16,474 nucleotides of DNA from assembly GCA_013152695.1 (NCBI GenBank), contig JAADFV010000436.1, forward strand, positions 1-16,474. The letters are read 5' to 3'. The position numbers and the translations under genes were made by a program. This document shows, in pieces, positions 1 to 10,300 of this stretch (its first letter is position 1; every line of letters begins with the position of its first letter). The notes beneath the pieces are model-generated. The model was not told the DNA's origin, made no database searches, and worked only from the letters and a program-made list of their open reading frames with translations. Source of the stretch: Chloroflexota bacterium. GTDB taxonomy: Bacteria > Chloroflexota > Anaerolineae > J102.

Positions 1-205
1 GAGTGGGGGTAAGCTCGTCTTTTTTAGCGACAGCTTATAAAAACTACGTTTTAGCCGCATAAAAGGTGAGGGCGCGCTAAACCAGCCGGTGGCGCGGGGC
101 TCTTCAGGCCTCCGGTTTGAGGACGGCAAAGACGCCAAAAGTTTTTTTCCTCTTTGCCTCTCCGCGTCTTTGCTTCAAATTCTTCTTGGTTCCGGCTTGT
201 CCGGA
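1..205. other. Non-coding left flank
   Basis: No reading frame here has a credible start, ribosome site or recognisable protein. The stretch lies downstream of the minus-strand membrane protein gene and contains the inverted repeat at 126-173. Any gene further left is outside the window. Confidence 0.6.
126..173. repeat. 10-bp perfect inverted repeat with GTCTTTGC motif
   Basis: GCAAAGACGC at 126-135 is repeated as its exact reverse complement GCGTCTTTGC at 164-173, with a 28-base spacer that contains a further CTTTGCCTC unit. The arms belong to the GTCTTTGCG-type dispersed intergenic motif I remember from several bacterial phyla, including Chloroflexota and cyanobacteria. It lies just past the stop of the minus-strand gene and could fold in its 3' end. 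The long loop and lack of a following T run make it a poor intrinsic terminator. Confidence 0.55.
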
Positions 206-520
206 TTAAGACAGTTCGATTTCGATACCGCCTACGATACCGGCCACGATGTTGTAGAAAAAGGCCTCGATGGCAAAGCCAATGCCGCCCAAGACAGCGT
301 AGACGACGATGCCAACCAGGTAGAGAAGGATGCTCGTACCGGCACCCATCCCAAATGCGCCCATGCCACCCTGATCACCCATGATGGCACCGATCAAGCT
401 GGCGCCGAACAGGCCGGGTAAAAGAAAGAAGAAAAAGCCGAAAATGAGGAAAAGAAGGCCGCAAAGGACGGCCCCCACCTTGAAAGCAGAACTGATGGTG
501 ATACGGCGAATAGTTTGCAT
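206..520 (-). CDS. Small two-helix membrane protein, DUF3566-like
   Basis: This encodes 104 residues. The ATG at 520-518 is chosen over an upstream in-frame ATG at 610 because AAGGAG sits 7 bases before it and the upstream extension looks non-coding. A short basic N-terminus (RRI near residues 5-7) leads into a hydrophobic helix at about 15-38. A Gly/Met-rich linker at 48-61 follows, then a second helix at about 64-84. The C-terminal motif FFYNIVAGIVGGIEIEL (87-103) resembles the conserved end of DUF3566 proteins (a YN..AG.VGGIE pattern), which are small inner-membrane proteins of unknown function in Actinobacteria, Chloroflexota and some archaea. The family call is from memory of the pattern and no function can be given. 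The gene diverges from the operon on its right, so it is probably regulated separately. Confidence 0.88.
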   Translation of the reverse strand: MQTIRRITISSAFKVGAVLCGLLFLIFGFFFFLLPGLFGASLIGAIMGDQGGMGAFGMGAGTSILLYLVGIVVYAVLGGIGFAIEAFFYNIVAGIVGGIEIELS

Positions 521-527
521 GAACAAG

Positions 528-533
528 CTCCTT
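528..533 (-). promoter_or_regulatory. Shine-Dalgarno site for the DUF3566-like gene
   Basis: On the minus strand the sequence reads AAGGAG, 7 bases before the ATG at 520. This fixes the start at the internal methionine rather than at 610. Confidence 0.8.
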
Positions 534-850
534 AGAAGAGAAAGGTGGATGGGTGGCAAAAGAGAGAAAAAAAGGAAATTGGGACAATAGTACGTTGTAT
601 CACTCACCACAAGGACACGCTAATTAAAAAACGCGTCATTTTCTAGGCAAAGAGACCGGAAAAAGCCTCACGATATTTCATTATGAACACCCGGGAAGAA
701 CTGGGAATAGTAGCCTTTTGGCAGAATTTTCCCTTGAAAAAAGTTATTCTATGAAAGATTTTAGCGCAGCTTTGCGGATGATGCAAACAGAAGAAAAGCG
801 AAGAGGCTATATTCGTTTAGGCGGTGGTGCATAAAAATCCGCTGATTACA

Positions 851-880
851 GTGCGTCACGCCTACCGAGATGCGACGCAC
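851..880. repeat. Hairpin-forming inverted repeat upstream of the operon
   Basis: GTGCGTC (851-857) pairs exactly with GACGCAC (874-880). With one bulged base, GC pairs continue the stem inward. No T run follows on either strand, so it is more likely a leader hairpin or protein-binding dyad than a terminator. Confidence 0.45.
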
Positions 881-903
881 TTGGTCCGCGCCGACTAAAT
901 TGC

Positions 904-912
904 GACAGTGTC
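904..912. promoter_or_regulatory. Possible operator dyad GACA-G-TGTC
   Basis: A 9-base palindrome, GACA-G-TGTC, is flanked by partly symmetric TT and AA. It lies about 130 bases before the 71-residue gene, in the expected promoter zone. It is short enough to arise by chance. Confidence 0.2.
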
Positions 913-1030
913 AAAAGCGAAACGGCGTGCAATGAAGAAATCCTCATAAATATCAGACTAAAATGAGGAAAATACACGATTTCTACACGGTCAGCGGGTA
1001 CAATAACAGAAACGAAGCACCGCGCCCCTC

Positions 1031-1037
1031 GAGGAGG
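1031..1037 (+). promoter_or_regulatory. Strong Shine-Dalgarno site for the 71-residue gene
   Basis: GAGGAGG lies 5 bases before the ATG at 1043. It is the strongest ribosome site in the window and sits at the head of the operon. It supports this short frame as a real gene. Confidence 0.85.
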
Positions 1038-1042
1038 AAACG

Positions 1043-1258
1043 ATGCCGTATCAAGCCTACCTTCTGCGCCTGTGGTCCAGTCCCCAAAAGGATACAGAGC
1101 AATGGCATGCTTCTCTTGAAAATGTGCATACCCATGAACGAGTTGTGTTCGTCGATTTGGAGGGTTTATTCACCTTTTTAAGTGACCAAACGAACAACAG
1201 GAAAGGCGATGATCCTTCAGATTCCTCCCATTCGCCCAATGAGGAATCCATCCAATGA
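1043..1258 (+). CDS. 71-residue conserved small protein, operon leader of the giant gene
   Basis: This is a soluble small protein with no signal peptide or membrane helix. Residues 1-50 look folded, with the spaced pattern YLLRLW (residues 6-11), a W.ASLE..HT.ER motif (21-33) and an F..LEGLFTFL segment (36-46). The last 20 or so residues are polar, rich in Ser, Asp and Asn, and probably disordered. I recall many short Chloroflexota proteins with the same YLLRLW / WRASLE..HTGER / LE.LF.FL layout, none with a known function. The gene has a strong Shine-Dalgarno site, and its stop overlaps the ATG of the giant gene (ATGA at 1255-1258), the classic sign of translational coupling. It may therefore serve the expression, folding or export of the giant protein, but that is inferred only from position. 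Confidence 0.85.
   Translation: MPYQAYLLRLWSSPQKDTEQWHASLENVHTHERVVFVDLEGLFTFLSDQTNNRKGDDPSDSSHSPNEESIQ
1241..1246 (+). promoter_or_regulatory. Shine-Dalgarno site of the giant gene, inside the upstream gene
   Basis: GAGGAA lies 8 bases before the ATG at 1255 and within the last codons of the 71-residue gene. It supports this start, which also gives a complete signal peptide. Confidence 0.7.
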
Positions 1259-1350
1259 AATACCGCTTCCGTCTTTTGCTCCTTTTCCTGCTTGCAGTCT
1301 CGCTGTTAGGGGGTATATTTGCTTTGAGCCTGAGTTCTGCCGTACAGGCA
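1255..1350 (+). other. Signal peptide of the giant protein
   Basis: Basic residues (K2, R4, R6) precede an uninterrupted hydrophobic run, then a small-residue site AVQA before G33. This fits a Sec signal peptide cut after residue 32. There is no lipobox cysteine. Confidence 0.8.
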
Positions 1351-4300
1351 GGAAGCGAGCCCGCGCCCCTTCCCCCTGAAAAAGCTTTGCACCGTGCCTG
1401 GCAGCGGGTACAAAAAATAGGCGTGTATGATTTCAGCTCTGCCATCGTCCAAACCACGCGTCTCGCCCCTGCGGTGGCTAATGTAGGACGCACCAGTCGT
1501 GAGAATGAGCTTTTCCTGCAAGGTACCTTGAATCAGCCAGCTCACACCATGGAGCTGACTCTGTGGCAGGATAGCGGCAGCGTGGCTACGGGCCGGGATG
1601 GCATCAGCATCCGCATCGAAGATGGCAAGGCGTATGGTCGCGCCCAGGACGGTGATTGGCAGGAGATCGAGGATTTTTCCAATGCCTTCGCGCCCGCTGG
1701 CGATCCTCTTGCCTTTCTCACCGCCGTCAAAAACGTGCAAAAGCAAAGTGCGGGTGACAGCGCCGTGCGTTATTCCTTCGAGATCGATGGTCCCACATTC
1801 GCCCGGCACATGCGCGATCAATTGCAGGAACAACTGCGACGCAAAGGCGAGCTTCCTGCAGGCTTGACCCTGGACACCTCCCGAGAATATCTGGAAATGA
1901 TCAGCTCGGGTGAGATTTGGCTGGATAGAGATGGTTTACCCCTACGCCTGCGCCTGCACATGGCCTTCCCTCCACAACCCAACGGTGAACGCATCGAGGC
2001 AAAGATTACCACCGACTTTAGCTTTGAGAATGCGGATTTCAGACTGGCTCAAACGTCCTCCTCCAGTTCCAAACTCCTTTCTCTTCTCGAAAATCTGAAA
2101 ACTCAGTTTCTAAAGCCACAATTTCTTTCCGGTTTCGCCATAATCCTGCTCATCCTTGGCCTGACCATTCTGATCATTACCCGCCGGCGGGCGCGACCGC
2201 TTTACGTCACTGTCGTAATTGCCGTTATTGCCAGTATGGTCGTAGTGCCGTTGTTGCAAAGCCAGCAGGTAGTTGCATTCTCTCAGCGTCAGGCCCAAAA
2301 GCTTGCCGCACAAGAAGCACAACAACAAGAGCAGGAGGATGCCCAACAGGTGCGAGAGACGCTCCTCAGCTCCGATTGGGATCCACATCGAAACCCGATG
2401 GCCAGCCCCGGTGAACAAAATATCGGGGATGGGGAGGTGCTCTCGAAAGGAGAGTACGACGCCTTCAGGCTGGATGTGCCATCTCGCCAGCATCTGACGG
2501 CCAGCAGCAACACCGATGAAGAAACCAAAGATTCGGATGGAGATGGTCTTTCCGACGCTCTGGAGCAAGCCTTGGGCCTGAGAAAACACAGGGCCGACAG
2601 CGATGGTGATGGCTTGCAGGATGGGGTGGAAGCCCTGCGCCTGGGGACCAATCCCAGTCTGGCTGACAGCGATGGCGATGGCATTTCCGATAAAATTGAG
2701 GTGCAAGGCTACGAAGATGACGATGGGCGGCATTGGTACCTCGATCCCAACAACGCGGACAGCAACAACGATGGGGAACTCGATACAGTGGAATGCCCTG
2801 CTTTGGTCAATATGGTCAAAGGCAAACCTAAGATCGATGTCTCGGGCAAACAGTGCCAGGATAGCGACGGCGACCGCATTCCCGACATCTTTGATCGCGA
2901 CAATGACAACGACGGTGTCTCCGATCGCGTGGACCTGAACGCCTATCAGAGTGCGGGAGCCAATGGTCTCGTCAGTGACGCCAGCAACATCACCCCATTC
3001 TCCGCCGACAACCCCTTCAAGTTCAAACTGAGCAATACCCAGGCAGATGAGCCCATTTTCGTGGATTTACAGCTACGCCCGGTAGTTACCAGCCATCTGA
3101 CCTACATCCGTAACGTCCTCGATTGGCCCGACGGCGACGACGACGGCCAGATCCAGCACGTCAAAGGCACCACTTTCGCCGATCATCTTTCCGTTCAGGA
3201 GCAAGAGAACGATCCCTCTGCTGCCAATGGCGACCTGCGTCTCATTCCCATGCTTGAGATCGAGATGAGTGGCAACCAGATCCCCCTGCCGCTGACGGAC
3301 CCAACCACGGATGTGATATTGGATGGCGCCTTTGCCGCCAAAGTGCATCTCCAACCCGCCGGTGATATCGATAATACCCTGCTCACGTTTGATCTCGAAT
3401 CACCTGGCACCTACACCGCTTTCATTCACGAGGGGACCTGTCGCCAGCCAGGCGCACAACTGCAACAGTTCGCCAACATCACTGACAACAGCCAGCGCCT
3501 CTTCACGCAACTGGCCGTAGTCGACCTGGCTGATGGCGCCCATGCTCTCACCCTGAAAAAGGGCAAGGGCTCCAATGAAGTATGTGCCACCATCAGCAAT
3601 GTTGTCAACGGGCCTTATGACTACCAAATGATCGATCAGGGCCCGTTGCAACCGTACAGCATCATGGTTCGGGAGAAGAACAAAGCGGGGACGCTTCTGG
3701 CCTACGTGCCTCTGAACATTGAAACGAATGAAGCCGGCGGAGGCCGGGCCGCCTTCCAGGCCCGCATGCTCTACAGTACCGGTTTAGGGAGGCTTTGGGC
3801 CCAGCCGCAGCAAATGCGGGTGGTGTGGATGGTGCAGATGCTGACCGACAGTTGTGATGATAGCGGCTTCGATGCCCATTGGCAGAATCTCGTCATCTCC
3901 AATCCAGAATGGAGTGAGGATGAAGGCAAACGAAGTGATGAACTGCATGACTGGTGTGCTCAAACCGAGCATCGCACCGCCGATGTAATGCGTATTGTGC
4001 ACACGTATGACGAAGAATGGTACCTGACAGGGCTCTCGGTACGGGAGGATCATGGCCTGGATGTTGCCGTCGCCTACGAAAACGCAGCTTCCTCAAACGG
4101 CGATGTTGCTCACAGCGAGAATTTATGGGCGCTTTCTCAAGGATTAGCCACCTCGTTTATTGCGGGGCGTGATAGCGACAAGAACAGCCAGCGAGACATC
4201 ACAATCTTTGCCACCGACCCCGATGGCACGCCCTGGGGCGATACCACTATCAAGGGACGTTTCGACGCGGCCAGTAACGGAGGCACGACTTCATTGGTAC

Positions 4301-7300
4301 GGTGGGATATCCCCAAGAATGCGTTGCGAGTAGAAGATTTCCGTTACGAACAGCAGGATTTCATCTCGCATATCGCCATGACCGAGACCAAACGCATTCT
4401 CAACAACCACTTCGCCCACGATCAAACGCCCACCCTGCTCTTCGCCCGAGAAGAACATTTTCGTAGCGCCGGCCTTGGAGACGCCAATCTGAAGAACAGC
4501 GTCTTCAAGGTGAATATGCAAAGAAAGAAGCTCACAACGGTGGCCTCGATGAACTGGGCTCCTTATCGCTTTCGCGATGGCCAGTGGGAGGCATATCCCC
4601 CCCAGGATTACTGGGATCAATTGGAGGTAACCTTCCGCGATATCTTCGAACAAGCCTTTCCCGAGGATGCGGATTATGTCACTTTGGGCAAGGCGGTCGT
4701 GGCCCGTTCCTATTACGTCTCCCTGCTGCAGGGTATGGCGAATCAGGTGCAACAAAACCTACGGGTGCAATGGACACCCGATCCCGAAGGGATAAATTCC
4801 GATGCCGATGTGGTCAGTGGCATCATATCCACCACCAGCGGTTATATCAAACGCATTTATTCCGTTGTGTCTGATATCGCGGAGACCGCGATCAAATACC
4901 ACGGCTGGGAAGTCACCGTGCTGCTGGATATGAAACGCTACAATATAAACAATATGGAGGTCATATGGGATTACCATGATTTCTGGGCCTCTATGGGCAA
5001 GGGGGTCAAAGACTTCTTTGCCACGCCCTGGACGACCGTGGCCAGTAAAGGTATGGTTGCCAAGGTGGGTGTGGGTATTGCCGCCTTTGGCGCCTTAGCT
5101 GCCGTGGGGATCACCATCTACGCCGCCACGCAAAAAGGCACCGGCCTAGAGATAGCCGCCACCGTCTTGACGGGTCTGACATTGCTCGCCTCGATTCAGG
5201 GCATGATCGCAACCGTGGCATCAGTGATGAAGGCAGTAGAGAAAGCGGGATCCATGATGGCAGCCATCTCCAAAGGACTCTCCGAGTCGGGCAAAGAGAT
5301 CAGCAAAGCCTTTAAGGGGGCGGCTGTCGTGGGACTGATCATCAGTGTTGCCGTCACCTGGGGCGTGTTTATCACCCAAATGGCCTTGACGCACACAGCC
5401 TTCTTTAGCATGGCCTTCAATAGCGCCCTGGCTGGAGCCATTGCTGGCACCATCACCGCCGTCATTCTCTTTGTCATTGCAGCCATTCCCATTGTAGGAC
5501 AAATATTCGTCGCCGTCGTCGGCCTCATCGATTCGATCATAGCGCTCATTTGCAACGCGTTCCTATCTGAGGAGCAGCGCAATAGCACGGCAGGACAATG
5601 GTCCTGTGGCGGCATCAGTGGTGCTGTCACCAAAGTCATCCAGTGGACAATTTACAGCGGTACGACTATGGTGGTCATGGAACCAGAAGACTACGACCGC
5701 CTGCAATTCTACAACTTCGACACCCGTCTGCAAACGCCGGCAAAGGGCATCGCCGTAGACAGCGTCATGCAATTCAGTATCGGCGTCACGAACACCATCA
5801 AGCGCACTAAAATCCCCATTGACTGGAAGGCCGCCTCATACGGCTACCAATATAATGATAAGCGGGTGAAAAGTTCGACTTTTGACTATCGTTGGCAAAC
5901 CACAGAGACCGATTTCCACGATGACCTCTCGCGCGGGGTGATGTCCAATCAGTGGCTGGTGAGCGACGTGGGAAAACACGCGTTTTACATCGACAAAACC
6001 GTGGATAGTGACGGCGTCCCCTTCACCGAAGCCGGTATCAATGTCCCTGTCGGCATCTTTCTCTCAGAGGGATACGCTGTTCCTGCACAGGAATGTTGGG
6101 CCGTACCCATTCCTGGCGTGCTGCCGATGGGGGTTCCCAATTACTCTCTGGCGCCGGTTTGTTACATTCGCACCAACCGCACCACCATGCACATGGATTT
6201 TGGTAAAAATGTGAAGTTCGACATCTTCCCCGCTACACTGGATGGCTTCTACAGCCTCAAAACCCGAGGAGATGGTTTTGCCCTGGCCTGGGATGAAAGT
6301 GGCGCACGCTCTTTCCCTCGCCTGCAAGATGCAGATGGCGATGGCCTGCTGCGGGGTGCAGACCCCAACGACAGCTTGTGGGATAGCGATAATGATGGTC
6401 TGGGGGATCGCTATGAAATACAATATGGCAGCAACCCCCAAAGTCGGGATAGTGATGATGATGGCCTGGGAGATTACGAAGAATTGCTGGCCAGAACCAA
6501 TCCCCTGAAAGTTGACACCGATGGCGATGGCCTCCTCGATAGCGAGGAAGTCTATCACCAGGATGTGTTTGATCAGGATGGAGATGGGGATTACGAAGAA
6601 TGGATCGGAGGTTGGGAATTCGTCTATGCCTTGACTTCCGATAAAGAAGCACTGACCACTTGGGTCTTGCCCGATCCCTCGAAGACGGATGGTGATGGGG
6701 ACACCTTGATTGATTCCAAAGAAAAGGCATTTGGCTTCAATCCGAACTGGAAATCCAGCCCCAGTGTGCTAACGCTGAACTCGCAGGTGAATGAGATCTT
6801 GCCCGGTGATGTGCTCACCCCCACCGATGGCTACGTCGCCCCAGGCGATACCTTGTATTATTCGGCGACGGTCAAAAACGAATTGCTCAACCGCTGGGCG
6901 CAAGGCCTGCTGCGTACTAACTTCCCGCCGGCGCTGGACAACAACACTCTCCAACCTCGACATTTCATTTTGTACCCCATGGAAGAGCAAACCCTCGCTG
7001 GCACCACGAGTGTGGCGCCGACTGCCGCCTCGGGGGTTTACAGCCTGACCCAGACTGTGGGTGCACTCATCACCGATTGGAGTGAGCTGGCTGGTGGAGC
7101 ACAAATGTGGCTGCCCTTCGAAGATGACACAGATGCAACCACCTTTGCCGACCGTTCTGGCCACGGCTATGACGGTACCTGTCATGGCAGCCAATGCACC
7201 CCCATAAAAAATGATGGCGTCTATGGCGGCGCTCTGCAATTGACGCAGGATTGGGTGCAATCCGATCTCAAGGTTTCGAACAAGCACTATGGCGTATCCA

Positions 7301-10300
7301 TGTGGTTCAAAACCACAGAAAGCAACGGCGGCCTTTTTTCTGGGCCCGATGCCAATGCCGTGCAGGTCTATCTCAACAACGGACATGTCTGCGCCCGGGT
7401 AAGCTACAAAACCAACGGAGTCCATCAGCAGGAAACCATCAGCTGCAGCGGCAACAACAATTTTGCCGACGGCCAATGGCATCACCTGGCCCACACCTAC
7501 GGCAAAGATATCGGCGGCCAAAAGCTCTATGTGGATGGCGTTTTGATGGACAGCGGCACGCATACGGGCAAGGACTATCCCTCTGCCTCCGGCGTTGGCA
7601 TCGGCCGCAGCCGCAACCCTGCCCGCGCCTTTACGGGGACCATCGATGATGTTCGGGTCTTTGACGAGAGCCTGAGTCAATCCCAGGTGCAGGCCCTCTT
7701 CGCCCAACCCGTACTACACCTCAAATTCCAGGGGCACCACTGGCAAAGAGACACCTCCACCTTTGGCAACAATGGCACCTGTATCGGCAGCCGCTGTCCC
7801 CAACACGGCTCCTGGGGGGTCAGCGGCGACGCGGTTTCGTTCGATGGCAATGATTCTCTAGCTATTTCCAGTGACGCCAGCCTCAATCTGCAAGGAGGAC
7901 GTTTCACTCTCTCAGCCTGGGTCTATCCCCAATCACGCGGCGGTGATGATTGGCTGAAAGATCGCTTCCCCCAGGGCATTCTGGGGCAAAAAAGCGGGGA
8001 ATCAGGTGGCTATCCCACCCTGCAACGAGTGGGACGTAAGGTCCGCTTCGGCTTTGGCACGGGTAGCAAGTGGCTCGAGTACACCACGCCCAGGGATGTA
8101 TTGACCGAAGGGGTTTGGAACCATGTGGTTGCCACCTTCGACAATGGCGTGGTCAAGATTTACGTGGATGGCAAAGAAGTCGCTGAAGATGGCGGCATCT
8201 TCGCCGGTAAAAAGCCTGCATCCACCCAATCCCTTCTAGTCGGGCGCTCCAACATCAAGGCGCGGGTGGTGCTCGATCAGTTACATGTCAATGACGAGGG
8301 CGACGGCGCCGGAGATGCAGAACTATATATTCTTTGGAACGACAGCGAAATCTGGCGCAATGATGATTCTAAAGATGGCGAAACCTATAATCTTGGCGGA
8401 AATCTAAGCTATCAGGAATATGTCCGCGTCAAAGTCATCGAGGATGATCCCGGAAAAGCCGATGATCTGCTCGTCAACCTGTACTTCAGCAGCAACGAGC
8501 CTGGCAATGGCTCGCAATATGCTGCCCGCGGTTGGGGAGGCGCGGGTCCGACCGATGTTACCCTCTATTATCGCCACACAAACAACGCCATTCCCTTCTA
8601 TGGGCGTTTGGATGAAGTGCAGATTTACAACCGGCCTCTGAGTAAGGAGGCTGTGGAGGACCTCTATTGGGCCGGAGCCCTGGCCCTGAACATTCCTTTC
8701 GACGATCCACCGGGCGAGAGCACCTTCCGTGATGTCATTGGCGAGCACAATGGTGTTTGCAGCAGCAGTGCCTGCCCCGAGACGGGGGAGCCGGGTCGTC
8801 TGAATCAGGCGGCGTTATTCGATGGCAACGATGCTGTCTCTGTCAACCTGGATGTCGCTGAGAGCGGATATGCTTCCTCCCTTTGGTTCAAGAGCGACTG
8901 TGCGGATTGTGGTCTTTTTTCCGTCACTAAGGGGCCAAATGGCAGCCAGGGTCATGATCGGGATGTATACCTGGATGGGGGCAGGGTATGCGCCTATGTT
9001 GCTGGCTCGGAAACCCTGTGCACCAGCAACAACGGCTTTGCCGACAATGAATGGCATCACGTCGTGCATAGCGTGGGCGGTTCACCGCGCCTCAAGCCAC
9101 AATTGCTGCTGAAACTGGATGACGGCCCCGAAGATATGCCTCCCTTTACCGCCACCTACTACGATGGCGACAAGCTAGAAGCAAGCAAACTGGAGTGCTC
9201 TAACAAAGGAGATACCTGGCCCCTCAATCACAATTGGCAGCGCAACGCCCCTTCTGCCTGCCCCAGTGTGGGAAAGAACGGTTTTTCGGTGCGATGGGTG
9301 GGGGATTTCTACTTCCACGAGGGTGTGTACGCCTTTCGTTATAACGTCGATGATGGCATTCGTGTCTGGGTGGGGAACGAGTTGATCATCGATGATTGGA
9401 AGCACGGCGGCGCCTATCAGCAGCCAATGCTCACCTTCTATCACGTCAACGCCGGCAAAAAGCGAGTGACAGTGAAATATCGTGAGTCCGCCGGTGATGC
9501 GCGAGTCTATCTCTCCTGGGATGCCATGTTCCTGGATAGTTCTGGCAACAATTTCTCGGCTACATGCGTTGCGGGGAAATGCCCACAAAGTGTACCAGGC
9601 CGCTTTGGCCGGGCACTAAAATTCGATGGTGTCAACGACTACATTCAGCCTGCAAACGGCGCATCTCTCCAGGGCAAGGGCGGTTTCGCAGTCACTGCCT
9701 GGATCAAGAGCAGCAGCGCCAAGGATCAGGTCATTATTCAGCAACGTGGCCCCACGGCATACAACGGTGAGTACCAGTTGCTGCTACAAGCAGATGGTCG
9801 CTTGCACTGGATGATGTACGGAGATGGCGCCTATGCCTTCAATATCACCTCCAACCGCTCAGTCCGCGATGGGCAATGGCATCATGTGGCTGCCGTGCGG
9901 GAAAAGGATGGCAAAGGACGCATCTATATCGATGGCGTGCTGAATCGATCGCAAGCCAGCCCCCCGCGCACACTCAATGGCAGCATCAGTGTCTTTATCG
10001 GCGCGGACAAGCTGGACAATAATAAATTCTTCCAGGGGCTCATCGACGATGTGCGGATTTTCGATAAGGCCTTGAGCGCGGGCGATGTACAGATGCTGGC
10101 CACAAAGCATCGCTTGTACGTCGATGCTGTGTTGCGAGCCCGTGGTGAACGCGGTGCTTCAACTTTTGATAACCAATCCGGCGTCACCATTGGCCACGCT
10201 CGCGCTGCGGCAACACCCGCCTTCAGCGGTAGTCTCGATGAGGTACGCGTTTTTCAAATCGGTATTGCCCAACCTGAGGTCGACGATCTCTACCACAAAG

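Larger units (their letters stand above)
521..1042. other. Divergent intergenic region
   Basis: About 520 bases separate the two divergent genes. The region looks more AT-rich than the giant gene to its right. It must contain the promoters of both transcription units, but I find no convincing -35/-10 pair; TACAAT at 999-1004 is the best -10-like hexamer for the rightward operon and has no good -35 partner. It also holds the hairpin at 851-880 and the dyad at 904-912. A weak open stretch at 628-834 ends in a 27-codon ATG frame (751-834) without a ribosome site and is not called as a gene. Confidence 0.6.

Noticed and set aside
89..421. 110-codon plus frame opposite the DUF3566-like gene
   Set aside because: The minus strand has a good ribosome site, two helices and a family-like C-terminus; the plus frame has none of these.
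751..834. 27-codon frame MKDFSAALRMMQ... in the intergenic region, open backward to 628
   Set aside because: There is no Shine-Dalgarno site and no known family; it is too short to separate from chance. A gene remnant cannot be excluded.
999..1004. TACAAT as the -10 box of the operon
   Set aside because: No matching -35 lies 16-18 bases upstream, so it is not listed as a promoter.
963..1181. 72-codon plus frame overlapping the 71-residue gene
   Set aside because: It lacks a ribosome site and its overlapping part is the out-of-frame reading of a better supported gene.
6769..7707. Long minus-strand open frame of about 312 codons opposite LamG 1
   Set aside because: It is the mirror of the well-supported plus-strand frame, has no recognisable protein and arises from codon bias.
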